Positions 1 to 12,469 of a stretch of DNA of 64,000 bases are shown one piece after another. Position 1 is the stretch's first letter. Each line of letters opens with the position of its first letter. The translations under genes were made by a program, and so were the position numbers. Source of the DNA: Burkholderiaceae bacterium. GTDB lineage: Bacteria > Pseudomonadota > Gammaproteobacteria > Burkholderiales > Burkholderiaceae_C. The stretch covers positions 1-64,000 of the forward strand of contig JACKLO010000018.1 in the NCBI GenBank assembly GCA_024235915.1. The letters run 5' to 3'. The notes beneath the pieces are model-generated. The model worked only from the letters and a program-made list of their open reading frames with translations, had not been told where the DNA came from and made no database searches.

Positions 1-1
1 C

Positions 2-1459
2 CTGCCGTCCAGCCTGGCGCTGTCGGCACTGGGCCTGTTGTTCGCCGCCGCGGTGATGGTGGGCGCCGGTGCGTCGGCGCGCAGCACGGCGTCGGCAAAG
101 GCCCTGTTCGCGGCCTTCTGCTGGGGCTGGGTGGTGGCCGGGGGCGTCAACCTGGCCATCGCCGCCGTGCAGGTGTTCGCACCGGCGTGGCCCGACGGCA
201 CATGGCTGGCGCGTTCGGGCCTGCCCGGGCGTGCCGTGGGCAACCTGCGCCAGCCCAACCACCTGAGCAGCCTGCTGATGTGGTCGGCGCTGGCCGTCGT
301 GGCGCTGCGCCAGATGGGGCATTGGCGGCCCCGGCCGGCGGCGGCGATGTTCGCCGCACTGGTCGCCGGGGTGGTGCTCACGGCCTCGCGCACCGGTCTG
401 GTCAGCGTGCTGCTGCTCGCCGGCTGGGGCCTGGTGGACCGTGCGCTGGCGCGCGACGTGCGCCGCCTGCTGGTGGCTGCGCCGCTGCTCTATGGGCTGG
501 CCTGGGGCGCGATGTGGGCCTGGGCGCATGCCGACGGGGGCACCTTCGGCGGCGAGGCCCGGCTGCGCGAGACCGACATCTCCAGTTCGCGCTTCGGCAT
601 CTGGGCCAACGCGCTGGCGCTGATGGCCCGCCAGCCGTGGACCGGGGTGGGGTTCGGTGAATTCAACCTCGCGTGGTCGATGACGCCGTTCCCTGGGCGG
701 CCGACGGCCTTCTTCGACCATGCGCACAACCTGCCGCTGCACCTGATGGCCGAGCTGGGCGTGCCGCTGGGCGGTGCCGTCTGCGTGTTGCTGGGGTGGG
801 CCCTGTGGCGTGCGCTGCGCGCCGCGCCCGGCCCCCAGGCGCCGTGGCAGCGCTGCGCGGCGATGTTCGCGCTCATGATCGGTGTGCACAGCCTGCTCGA
901 GTACCCGCTGTGGTACGCCTACTTCCTGCTGCCGCTGGCCTGGGTGTGGGGTTTCGCGCTTGGCCGGCCGGTGGGTGCGGCCGAACCGGCGCCGACGGCC
1001 GTGGCCGCCAGGCTGCGCCCAGGCCTGGCCGCCGTGGCCGTGTTGGCGGCGTTGGCCGTGGTGGCCGACTACCAGCGCGTGGTGCGCATCTTCGAGGCGC
1101 CCGCCGGTGCCGCGCCGCTGGCCCAGCGCATCGCGGACGGGCGCGCCAGCCTGCTTTTCGCCCACCATGGCGACTATGCGGCGGCCACCACCGGCCTGTC
1201 GCAGCCCGACGGCCTGGGCGCCTTCGACGGTGCACGCCACTACCTGCTGGACACGCGGTTGATGCGGGCCTGGGCCGAAGCCCTGGCGCGCGAAGGCCGC
1301 CTGGACGAGGCGCGCTGGGTGGCCGCACGCCTGCACGAGTTCGGCCCGGCGCGGGCCGGTGACTTCTTCGCCCCGTGCGACGACCCGGCGTCCGCGCCCG
1401 GTGCCTGGGTCTGCGGACCGCCGCCGGCGCTGAACTGGCGCGCGCTGCAGCGTGACTGA
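2..1459 (+). CDS. O-antigen ligase / PglL-type oligosaccharyltransferase, 5' partial
   Basis: The frame is open to the window edge, so the N-terminus is missing; the first possible internal start is a TTG at 38. The visible part is a multi-spanning membrane protein with the Wzy_C-like core: a periplasmic loop holding the pattern GFGEFNLAW and FFDHAHNLPL, the His-rich site typical of O-antigen ligases and PilO/PglL ligases. The last 120 residues look like the Wzy_C_2 tail common in PglL-type pilin glycan ligases (DGLGAFDGARHYLLDTR, then a Cys-containing end). Enzymes of this family move a lipid-linked glycan onto a protein or lipid A in the periplasm. The substrate cannot be told from sequence. 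It is followed 5 bp later by the MNT gene, which is probably unrelated. Confidence 0.75.
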   Translation: MPSSLALSALGLLFAAAVMVGAGASARSTASAKALFAAFCWGWVVAGGVNLAIAAVQVFAPAWPDGTWLARSGLPGRAVGNLRQPNHLSSLLMWSALAVVALRQMGHWRPRPAAAMFAALVAGVVLTASRTGLVSVLLLAGWGLVDRALARDVRRLLVAAPLLYGLAWGAMWAWAHADGGTFGGEARLRETDISSSRFGIWANALALMARQPWTGVGFGEFNLAWSMTPFPGRPTAFFDHAHNLPLHLMAELGVPLGGAVCVLLGWALWRALRAAPGPQAPWQRCAAMFALMIGVHSLLEYPLWYAYFLLPLAWVWGFALGRPVGAAEPAPTAVAARLRPGLAAVAVLAALAVVADYQRVVRIFEAPAGAAPLAQRIADGRASLLFAHHGDYAAATTGLSQPDGLGAFDGARHYLLDTRLMRAWAEALAREGRLDEARWVAARLHEFGPARAGDFFAPCDDPASAPGAWVCGPPPALNWRALQRD

Positions 1460-1464
1460 GTACC

Positions 1465-1764
1465 ATGGCGACCATGCGCCTGCAGCCGCAAGAACGCGAG
1501 ACGATCCGTGAACTGGGCCTGCGTCACTTCGGTGTCGTGCCCAGGCTGTTCGGGTCGCGCCTGGACGAGTCCCGGGGCGGCGGTGACATCGACCTGTTGA
1601 TCGCCACCACGCTGCCGGCCGCCGAGGCGGCCCGCAAACGTCTGGACCTGCTGGCCGATCTGTGGATCGCGCTGGGCGAACGAAAGGTCGACATCCTGCT
1701 CGACGATGGCCGGGTCGATGCGCCGGTGTACCGGCGGGCGCGGGACGAGGCGGTGCCGGTGTGA
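1465..1764 (+). CDS. MNT-domain nucleotidyltransferase (putative antitoxin of MNT/HEPN pair)
   Basis: A 99-residue minimal nucleotidyltransferase. The family motif is seen as GSR-x9-DID: Gly30-Ser31 with Asp41 and Asp43, and a third acidic residue at Asp76 in KVDILLDD, so the catalytic triad appears intact. Proteins of this size with an adjacent HEPN gene act as antitoxins that add AMP to a tyrosine of the HEPN RNase. Its stop lies 13 bp before the HEPN start, which fits a two-gene operon. The third residue is Met (ATG at 1465, alternative Met at codon 4). Confidence 0.75.
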   Translation: MATMRLQPQERETIRELGLRHFGVVPRLFGSRLDESRGGGDIDLLIATTLPAAEAARKRLDLLADLWIALGERKVDILLDDGRVDAPVYRRARDEAVPV

Positions 1765-1777
1765 GGCGCGGGCATCC

Positions 1778-2248
1778 ATGACGCAGCCCTTGCGCGAGGC
1801 GCTGGCCCAGTGCCGCCGGCATGCCGTCGTGCTGGCCCAGGCGCGCGCCGATCTGCCGCCCCGGTTCGACACCGCGCACGTGCTGTCGCCGTCCGACGCC
1901 CTGGTGCGCGCTGGCGACCAGTTCGTGCTGCGGTTCATCAAGCTGCAGGACACCCTGGGAGAGCAGGTGCTGCGGCCCTTCACCGTGGAGGTGCTGGGTG
2001 AGCCGGTGTCCGACCTGCCGCTGATCGACGTGCTCAACCGGCTCGAGCGCTACGGCTTTCTGCGCCTGCACGACTGGGCCCGCTGGCGTGCGCTGCGCAA
2101 CGCGCTGACACACGAGTACCCCGACCGGCCCGACCTGCGGGTGGCCGTGCTGAACGACGCGCTGGACGCCGCCGATGGGCTGGCCGCTCTGCTGGTGCGG
2201 TTGGAGGGCCGCTCGGCGGTGTCCGGTGCGGGCGGCGCCGAGGACTGA
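1778..2248 (+). CDS. HEPN-domain protein, HepT-like (putative RNase toxin)
   Basis: A 156-residue all-helical protein read from the ATG at 1778, just after the MNT gene; a longer frame from 1706 would overlap that gene. It carries RNALTHEY at residues 107-114, an exact RX4HXY match: Arg107 and His112 are the HEPN RNase residues and Tyr114 is the position AMPylated by partner MNT proteins in studied systems. An earlier helix FVLRFIKLQDTLGEQVL resembles the HepT dimer helix. Together with the upstream gene this is a type VII-like toxin-antitoxin candidate. It is longer than many HepT proteins (about 110-140 residues). The toxin role is inferred, not shown. Confidence 0.7.
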   Translation: MTQPLREALAQCRRHAVVLAQARADLPPRFDTAHVLSPSDALVRAGDQFVLRFIKLQDTLGEQVLRPFTVEVLGEPVSDLPLIDVLNRLERYGFLRLHDWARWRALRNALTHEYPDRPDLRVAVLNDALDAADGLAALLVRLEGRSAVSGAGGAED

Positions 2249-2262
2249 CCTCGACGGCAGCC

Positions 2263-2748
2263 TCAGCCGCGGTCGGCCACCCAGTGCCCCGACTTCCCGC
2301 CCTGCTTCTCCAGCAGCTGCACGTCGGAGATCACCATGCCGCGGTCGGCGGCCTTGCACATGTCGTACACGGTCAGCAGGCCCACCTGAACGGCGCACAG
2401 GGCCTCCATCTCCACGCCGGTGCGGCCCAGCGTCTCGACCTGCGCGGTGCAGTGCACGGCGCTGCCGGCCTCGTCGAGGTCGAAGTCCACCGCCACACGC
2501 GTGATCGGCAGCGGGTGACACAGCGGCACCAGGTCGGCGGTGCGCTTGGCACCCTGGATGGCGGCGATGCGGGCGATGCCGATCACGTCGCCCTTCTTCG
2601 CCTGCCCACCGGCGATCAGCGCAAAGGTGGCCGGCTGCATGCGGATGCTGCCGGTGGCGCGTGCCACGCGGTGGGTCACGTCCTTGGCCGCCACGTCCAC
2701 CATGTGGGCCTGGCCGGCAGCGTCGAAATGGGTCAGCGGTGAGGTCAT
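2263..2748 (-). CDS. moaC: Cyclic pyranopterin monophosphate synthase MoaC
   Basis: About 161 residues from the Met of MTSPLTHFD; the frame also allows five extra residues. It matches MoaC along its whole length: KKGDVIGIARIAAIQGAKRT, the LVPLCHPL motif and the C-terminal MEALCAVQVGLLTVYDMCK segment with the active-site Asp and Lys. MoaC converts 3',8-cyclo-7,8-dihydro-GTP to cyclic pyranopterin monophosphate, the first committed stage of molybdenum cofactor synthesis in the cytoplasm. It is divergent from the BepA-like gene, with only about 50 bp between start codons. No other mo- gene is in the window. Confidence 0.95.
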   Translation of the reverse strand: MTSPLTHFDAAGQAHMVDVAAKDVTHRVARATGSIRMQPATFALIAGGQAKKGDVIGIARIAAIQGAKRTADLVPLCHPLPITRVAVDFDLDEAGSAVHCTAQVETLGRTGVEMEALCAVQVGLLTVYDMCKAADRGMVISDVQLLEKQGGKSGHWVADRG

Positions 2749-2797
2749 CGGCGGCGGAAACATGCGGGCAATGCAGCGCTGTCATGATAGCCACCGC

Positions 2798-4369
2798 ATG
2801 ACACGCCCCCTTACGGCCCCCTTCTGGCGTCGCGCCGCCTGCACCTTGCTGGCGGCTGCGCTCGCGCTGCCGGTGGCACCGCTGCACGCCCAGGCCGTGG
2901 GTAGCGGCTCTGGCTCGGTCCCGGGCGCGCTGCCGGCCCTGGGCGACAGCGCCTCCGAGGCGCTGGACGTGGCCGAGGAGGGCCGCATCGCGCGCGAGAT
3001 CCTGCGCAGCGCGCGCGGCGACCCGGCCTTCCTGGACGACCCGGTGCTGCAGGGTTACCTCGAATCGATCTTCCTGCCGTTGGTGGATGCCGCCCGCCGC
3101 AGCGGCCAGATCGGCACCGACATCGACCGGCCCTACGTCTGGACCTCGTTCCTCGTGCGTGACCCCAGCGTCAACGCGTTCGCGATGCCCGGTGGCCTGA
3201 TCGGCGTGCACCTGGGCCTGATCGCGATGACGGCGCACCCGGACGAACTGGCCTCGGTGCTGGCCCACGAACTCACGCACGTCACGCAGCGCCACATCGC
3301 ACGCAGCATCAGCGGCACGCAGCGCACCAGCCTGCTGGCTCTGGCGGCCATGATGGCCGGCCTGGTGATCGCGGCACGCGGCGGCAACGTGGACCTGGCC
3401 CAGGCGGCCGTCACCGGCGGTCAGGCCGCGATGCTGCAGGGGCAGCTGAACTACTCGCGCGACATGGAGCGTGAGGCCGACCGCATCGGCTTCGGTCTGC
3501 TGACGGCCACCGGTCACAGCCCGGCGGCCATGGCGTCGATGTTCGAGCTGCTCTCGTCGGCCAACCGGCTCAACGACAGCGGGAGCTACCCCTACCTGCG
3601 CAGCCACCCGCTGACCACCGAGCGCATCGCGGAGGCGCGCGCGCGTGTGCCCGACGGTGCGCCTGCGGTGCCGCCGGCCCCCCCGCTGCACGAGCTCATG
3701 CGAGCCCGGGCCACGGTGCTGATGGACCCGTCCACCGAAGCCCTGCAGCGCTGGCTGCAGGCACCCGGCGAAGGCCTGGACGGCCTCTACCGGCGTGCGC
3801 TGGCGGCGGCCCGGCTGCAGGACGCGGCCGCCGGCGACGCGCTGTGGCCGGCGCTGCAGCAGGCCTGGGTGCAGCCTGGCCTGCCGGCGGACGCGGCCCG
3901 AGCGCTGCGCCTGCTCGGCGCCGAGCTGCAGCTGGCGCTGGGCCGGCCGCAGCCGGCCGGCTTGCTGGTGGACGCGGCAGACCGGTCCCGTGCCGCGCTG
4001 CTGCTGCGCGCCGAGGTGGCGCGCAGCCAGCCGGACGCGGCGCAGCCCGGTCCGTCCCGCGTGGCGCTGGACGCCAGCGTGCAGGCCCTGCAGGCCTGGG
4101 TGATCGAGCACCCAGAGGACGCCGGCGCCTGGTGGGCGCTGGCGCAGGGCGCGCGCCTGCTGGGCCAGCCGGTGCGCGCCGGGCGTGCCGAGGCCGAGGC
4201 GCGCTGGTCCAGCGGCGACCTGGGCGGTGCGCTGGCCGCGCTGCAGGCGGCGCGCCGCCTGCCGGCCGGCAGCGAGGCCATCGAACTGCACGTGGTCGAG
4301 TCGCGCTGGCGGGTGCTGGAGGCCGAGCGCCGCCAGCGCATGGAAGCGGCACGGGCGCGGGGGCGCTGA
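2798..4369 (+). CDS. bepA: BepA-like periplasmic M48 metalloprotease with TPR tail
   Basis: A 523-residue protein read from ATG 2798, giving a clear signal peptide ending in LPVAPLHAQA. The zinc site HELTH is in VLAHELTHVTQRHIA, with the downstream ligand region DMEREADRIGFGLL, both typical of M48 peptidases. The second half is alanine-rich and helical, like the TPR domain of BepA/YfgC. BepA degrades or helps assemble outer-membrane proteins such as LptD in the periplasm. The frame extends upstream across moaC on the other strand, but the signal peptide fixes the start. It is a single gene between moaC (divergent) and the SWIB gene. Confidence 0.88.
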   Translation: MTRPLTAPFWRRAACTLLAAALALPVAPLHAQAVGSGSGSVPGALPALGDSASEALDVAEEGRIAREILRSARGDPAFLDDPVLQGYLESIFLPLVDAARRSGQIGTDIDRPYVWTSFLVRDPSVNAFAMPGGLIGVHLGLIAMTAHPDELASVLAHELTHVTQRHIARSISGTQRTSLLALAAMMAGLVIAARGGNVDLAQAAVTGGQAAMLQGQLNYSRDMEREADRIGFGLLTATGHSPAAMASMFELLSSANRLNDSGSYPYLRSHPLTTERIAEARARVPDGAPAVPPAPPLHELMRARATVLMDPSTEALQRWLQAPGEGLDGLYRRALAAARLQDAAAGDALWPALQQAWVQPGLPADAARALRLLGAELQLALGRPQPAGLLVDAADRSRAALLLRAEVARSQPDAAQPGPSRVALDASVQALQAWVIEHPEDAGAWWALAQGARLLGQPVRAGRAEAEARWSSGDLGGALAALQAARRLPAGSEAIELHVVESRWRVLEAERRQRMEAARARGR

Positions 4370-4449
4370 GGGGCTCGGCAGCGGCCAGGTCGTCCGGCGT
4401 CACCGCCCGTGACAGGCGCGCTGTGCCGAGGAGTTACCATCCCGCCCGC

Positions 4450-4475
4450 CGCGACCCGACCGGTCGCGACCCGAC
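4450..4475. repeat. Short tandem repeat in the SWIB leader
   Basis: CGCGACCCGAC occurs at 4450-4460 and again at 4465-4475, a 15-bp period with CGGT between, about 30-55 bp before the SWIB start codon. It could be two binding half-sites on nearly one face of the helix or chance in GC-rich DNA. Confidence 0.4.
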
Positions 4476-4505
4476 ACCCGTCCACGAATCCACTGGGAGA
4501 CACCC

Positions 4506-4793
4506 ATGGCCACCGCCAAGAAGACCGCAGGCGCCGCGCCTGCCCGCAAGCCCAACGCCGCCTTCATGAAGGCGATGACGCCCAGCGCCGCGCTGGCCGC
4601 CATCGTCGGTGCCGACCCGCTGCCGCGCACCGAGGTCACGAAGAAGGTCTGGGAATACATCAAGAAGCACGGCCTGCAGGACAAGGCGAAGAAGACGCTG
4701 ATCAACGCCGACGCCAACCTGCACAAGGTGTTCGACAAGGCGCAGGTCACGATGTTCGAGATGACCAAGCTCATCAACAACCACCTGAAGTGA
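4506..4793 (+). CDS. SWIB/MDM2-domain protein
   Basis: A 95-residue basic protein with a Lys/Ala-rich N-terminus followed by one SWIB fold (residues about 25-93: LPRTEVTKKVWEYIKKHGL and FEMTKLINNHL). A GGGAGA ribosome site precedes ATG 4506. SWIB proteins are known from eukaryotic chromatin remodelling and chlamydial topoisomerase tails. Short free-standing versions are widespread in Burkholderiales and are presumed DNA-associated, with no settled function. It is transcribed alone and converges on uvrA. Confidence 0.9.
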   Translation: MATAKKTAGAAPARKPNAAFMKAMTPSAALAAIVGADPLPRTEVTKKVWEYIKKHGLQDKAKKTLINADANLHKVFDKAQVTMFEMTKLINNHLK

Positions 4794-4828
4794 TCGCGCC
4801 GGCGCGGCGCGTGCGGCTGCTTATCCGT

Positions 4829-7723
<2,895 letters not shown>

Positions 7724-7761
7724 CGGCACCTGAGGCGGCAAAACCGGTCATCATAGCCACC

Positions 7762-8496
7762 GTGATCCCGCTGCGCACCGACCCCACCTCGCCCTGGAAC
7801 CCGCAGGCGCAGGTGTGCCTGGCCTGTGGCGTGCGGCGCTTTGCGCTGTTCGGGGTGCTTGACGACGCGGAGCTGGCCGCCATCCATCACCGCATCGCCG
7901 ACATCGCGCTGGAACCGGGCCAGCGCCTCTACGACGCCAACGACCGTGGCACCGCCGCCTACACGATCCGCGAGGGCGTGCTGCGCCTGGAGCGCAGCAG
8001 CGAACGCGGTGACCGTCGCATCGTGCGCCTGGCCGGGCGCACGCAGCTCGTGGGCATGGAGGCCATGCTGGGCCAGACCTATGCCGCCGACGCCATCGCC
8101 TGCACGCCGGTGCGCGCCTGCCGGCTGCCGCGCGCGCTGGTGGACGAACTGGCCGAGCACCGCCCGGAGCTGCTGCGCGACCTGATGAAGCGCTGGCAGA
8201 GCGCGCTCGACGAAGCCGACGAGTGGCTCACCGAGCTCAGCGCCGGCAGCGCGCGCTGGCGTGTGCTGCGCCTGCTGCTCAAGCTCACCGAATACGGCGA
8301 GCCCGACGGCCGGCTGTGGCTGCCCACGCGCGGCGAGATGGGCGCGATGCTGGGGCTGACGGTGGAGACCACCAGCCGGCTTGTGGCCGCGCTCAAGCGC
8401 GAAGCCGTGCTGGAGCCGCTGGACGCGCGCCACGCCCGGGTGGACATGACCGCGCTGGCCGCGGCCTTGAAGGCGGAGTCGGACGCGGCGGGCTGA
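7762..8496 (+). CDS. Crp/Fnr-family regulator with FNR-like N-terminal Cys pair
   Basis: 244 residues from a GTG start at 7762. An N-terminal cyclic-nucleotide-binding fold (about residues 28-150) is followed by a winged helix with the recognition segment TRGEMGAMLGLTVETTSRLVAALKR. Cysteines at 19, 22, 114 and 120 recall FNR (20, 23, 29, 122), but the third N-terminal cysteine of FNR is absent and a second Cys lies near position 120. An Fe-S or redox sensor is therefore possible but unproven. It is divergent from uvrA. Its stop codon abuts the recQ stop codon in the palindrome TGATCA at 8494-8499. Targets unknown. Confidence 0.85.
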   Translation: MIPLRTDPTSPWNPQAQVCLACGVRRFALFGVLDDAELAAIHHRIADIALEPGQRLYDANDRGTAAYTIREGVLRLERSSERGDRRIVRLAGRTQLVGMEAMLGQTYAADAIACTPVRACRLPRALVDELAEHRPELLRDLMKRWQSALDEADEWLTELSAGSARWRVLRLLLKLTEYGEPDGRLWLPTRGEMGAMLGLTVETTSRLVAALKREAVLEPLDARHARVDMTALAAALKAESDAAG

Positions 8497-10494
<1,998 letters not shown>

Positions 10495-10644
10495 GGGCGC
10501 GATCGTACCCGGCACCCCAGCGCCGGCCGGCCCGCCAGCGGGGGCCCGCCCCTGGGCGAACCCATCCGGTGGATGGCCGGGGCCGGGTCGGCGGCGATAA
10601 TCCGGGCACTTCCCCACACCGCACTCACCCCCCAGGAGCACGCC

Positions 10645-11145
10645 ATGGCGTCGGTCAACAAGGTCATTCTCATCGGCAACCTCGGGCGCGACCCGGAGGT
10701 GCGCTACGCGCCCAGCGGTTCGGCCATCTGCAACGTCACCATCGCCACGTCGCGCCAGTGGAAGAACAAGGACAGCGGTGAGCGCCAGGAAGAGACCGAA
10801 TGGCACCGCGTAGTCTTCTACGACCGCCTGGCCGAGATCGCCGGCGAGTACCTGAAGAAGGGCAAGTCGGTCTATGTGGAAGGCCGCCTGAAGACGCGCA
10901 AGTGGACCGACAAGGACGGCGTCGAGAAGTACACCACCGAGATCGTGGCGCAGGAGATGACCATGCTCGGCGGCCGTGAAGGCGGCGGCGGGGGCGGCTA
11001 CGGCGGTGATGAGGGCGGCAGCATGGGCGAGAGCCGCGACAGCCGCCCGGCGCGCAGCGCCCCGGCCCCGCGGGCCCCGGCGCCCAAGCCGGCACCGAAA
11101 TCGTCGACGGGCTTCGACGACATGGACGACGACATCCCCTTCTGA
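10645..11145 (+). CDS. ssb: Single-stranded DNA-binding protein
   Basis: 166 residues from ATG 10645, preceded by an AGGAG site. The N-terminal OB fold (MASVNKVILIGNLGRDPEVRY through VAQEMTMLGG, residues 1-112) is followed by a Gly-rich then Pro/Ala-rich linker and the acidic tip DDMDDDIPF, which recruits RecQ, RecG, PriA and other partners. SSB coats single-stranded DNA in replication and repair. The long frame that runs into it from 8518 is antisense to recQ and not real. Confidence 0.97.
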   Translation: MASVNKVILIGNLGRDPEVRYAPSGSAICNVTIATSRQWKNKDSGERQEETEWHRVVFYDRLAEIAGEYLKKGKSVYVEGRLKTRKWTDKDGVEKYTTEIVAQEMTMLGGREGGGGGGYGGDEGGSMGESRDSRPARSAPAPRAPAPKPAPKSSTGFDDMDDDIPF

Positions 11146-11177
11146 TCGTCCCAAGCTGATCCCAGTAGGCTGACACC

Positions 11178-11193
11178 GGCGCGTCACCGCGCC
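11178..11193 (+). terminator. Weak hairpin after ssb
   Basis: GGCGCG-TCAC-CGCGCC forms a 6-bp stem 33 bp after the ssb stop. There is no T-run, so termination is uncertain. Confidence 0.3.
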
Positions 11194-11242
11194 GTCATCA
11201 CCGCGGCATGTGGCGCGGGTCGAATCCCCGAGATTCGGCCCG

Positions 11243-12469
11243 ATGCCCATGCCGCGCGGTTTCTTCTGGCTCCTGAGTGCGCAGTTCGTGTCCGGCCTGG
11301 CCGATAACGCGCTGCTCATCGTCGCCATCGCACTGCTGCCCGGCTGGGGCCTGCCGCCCTGGGTGGCGCCGTTGCTCAAGCTCAGCTTCACGCTGGCCTA
11401 CGTGGGCCTGGCGCCGCTGGTCAGCGCCCTGGCCGACGCCGCGCCCAAGGGCCGCGTGATGATGGCCGGCAACGCGCTCAAGGCCGTGGGTTTGCTGGGC
11501 CTGATGGCCGGCCTGCACCCGCTGGTGGCCTTTGCGGTGATCGGCCTGGGCGCCGCGCTCTATGCCCCGGCCAAGTACGGTCTGGCGACCGAACTGGCCC
11601 CCGCGGCGCGCCTGGTGGCGGCCAACGGTTGGCTGGAGGTGACGATGGTGGGTGCCATCCTGCTGGGCACCGTGGCCGGTGGCGGGCTGAGCGTGCCGGC
11701 CTGGCTGGCGCGGGCGCTGCCCGTGGTGCTGGCGATGTACATGCTGGCGGCGGTGCTGAACCTGGGCGTGCCACGCAGCGCCCGACAGCCCGTGCCGCTG
11801 CCCCGGCCGCTGGCCGAGTTGCCGCGCCGGCTGTGGCGCCAGTTCCTGGGTGCCCAGCGCACGCTGTGGAAGGACCGCGAAGGCGCCCTGTCGCTGGCCG
11901 CCACCACGTTGTTCTGGGGCGCCGGGGCGACGATGCAGTTCGCCGTGCTGCGCTGGGCCACCGAACGGCTGGGCCTCACGCTGGACCGCGCTGCCTTGCT
12001 GCAGGCCGTGGTGGCCGTGGGCGTGGTCGCCGGGGCCGCGGTGGCCGGTCGCTGGGTGCAGCTGCGCACGGCGCGGCGTGTGCTGCCCTGCGGCGTGGCG
12101 CTGGGGCTGCTGGTGCCCGTGGTGGCCTTGACCGACTCGGTGGCCTGGGCCGTGCCGCTGCTGGTGGCGGTGGGGGCATTGGGCGGTGCGCTGGTGGTGC
12201 CGATGAACGCGCTGCTGCAGCACCGTGGGGTGCAGCTGCTCAGCCCGGGCCAGTCGATCGCGGTGCAGAACTTCAACGAGAACGCCAGCGTGCTGGCCAT
12301 GCTGGCGGTGTACGCGGCACTGGGCGCGCTGCAGCTGCCGCTGCTGCCGCTGATGACGGGTTTCGGCCTCGCCGTGGCCGCGGTCTCGGCGGTGCTGGTC
12401 AGCTGGTCCGCGGCTGGGGCAGGAAGCGGCTCGAGGCCTGCGGCCGCGGGCCGGTGGCCAGGGCGCTGA
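11243..12469 (+). CDS. lplT: Lysophospholipid transporter LplT (MFS)
   Basis: About 408 residues from ATG 11243 (MPMPRGFFWLL); a GTG 33 bp earlier is possible. The start of the protein, FFWLLSAQFVSGLADNALLIVAIALL, and the PAKYGLATELAPAARLVAANGWLE loop are typical of LplT, a 12-helix major-facilitator protein. LplT moves lysophospholipids inward across the inner membrane for re-acylation by Aas. No aas-like acyltransferase is seen here. Its last 71 bp overlap the convergent glycosyltransferase gene, an unusually long tail-to-tail overlap. Confidence 0.88.
   Translation: MPMPRGFFWLLSAQFVSGLADNALLIVAIALLPGWGLPPWVAPLLKLSFTLAYVGLAPLVSALADAAPKGRVMMAGNALKAVGLLGLMAGLHPLVAFAVIGLGAALYAPAKYGLATELAPAARLVAANGWLEVTMVGAILLGTVAGGGLSVPAWLARALPVVLAMYMLAAVLNLGVPRSARQPVPLPRPLAELPRRLWRQFLGAQRTLWKDREGALSLAATTLFWGAGATMQFAVLRWATERLGLTLDRAALLQAVVAVGVVAGAAVAGRWVQLRTARRVLPCGVALGLLVPVVALTDSVAWAVPLLVAVGALGGALVVPMNALLQHRGVQLLSPGQSIAVQNFNENASVLAMLAVYAALGALQLPLLPLMTGFGLAVAAVSAVLVSWSAAGAGSGSRPAAAGRWPGR

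Noticed and set aside
11213..11240. GGTCGAATCCCCGAG resembling a tRNA T-loop
   Set aside because: No acceptor, D or anticodon stems fit around it. It falls just before the lplT start.
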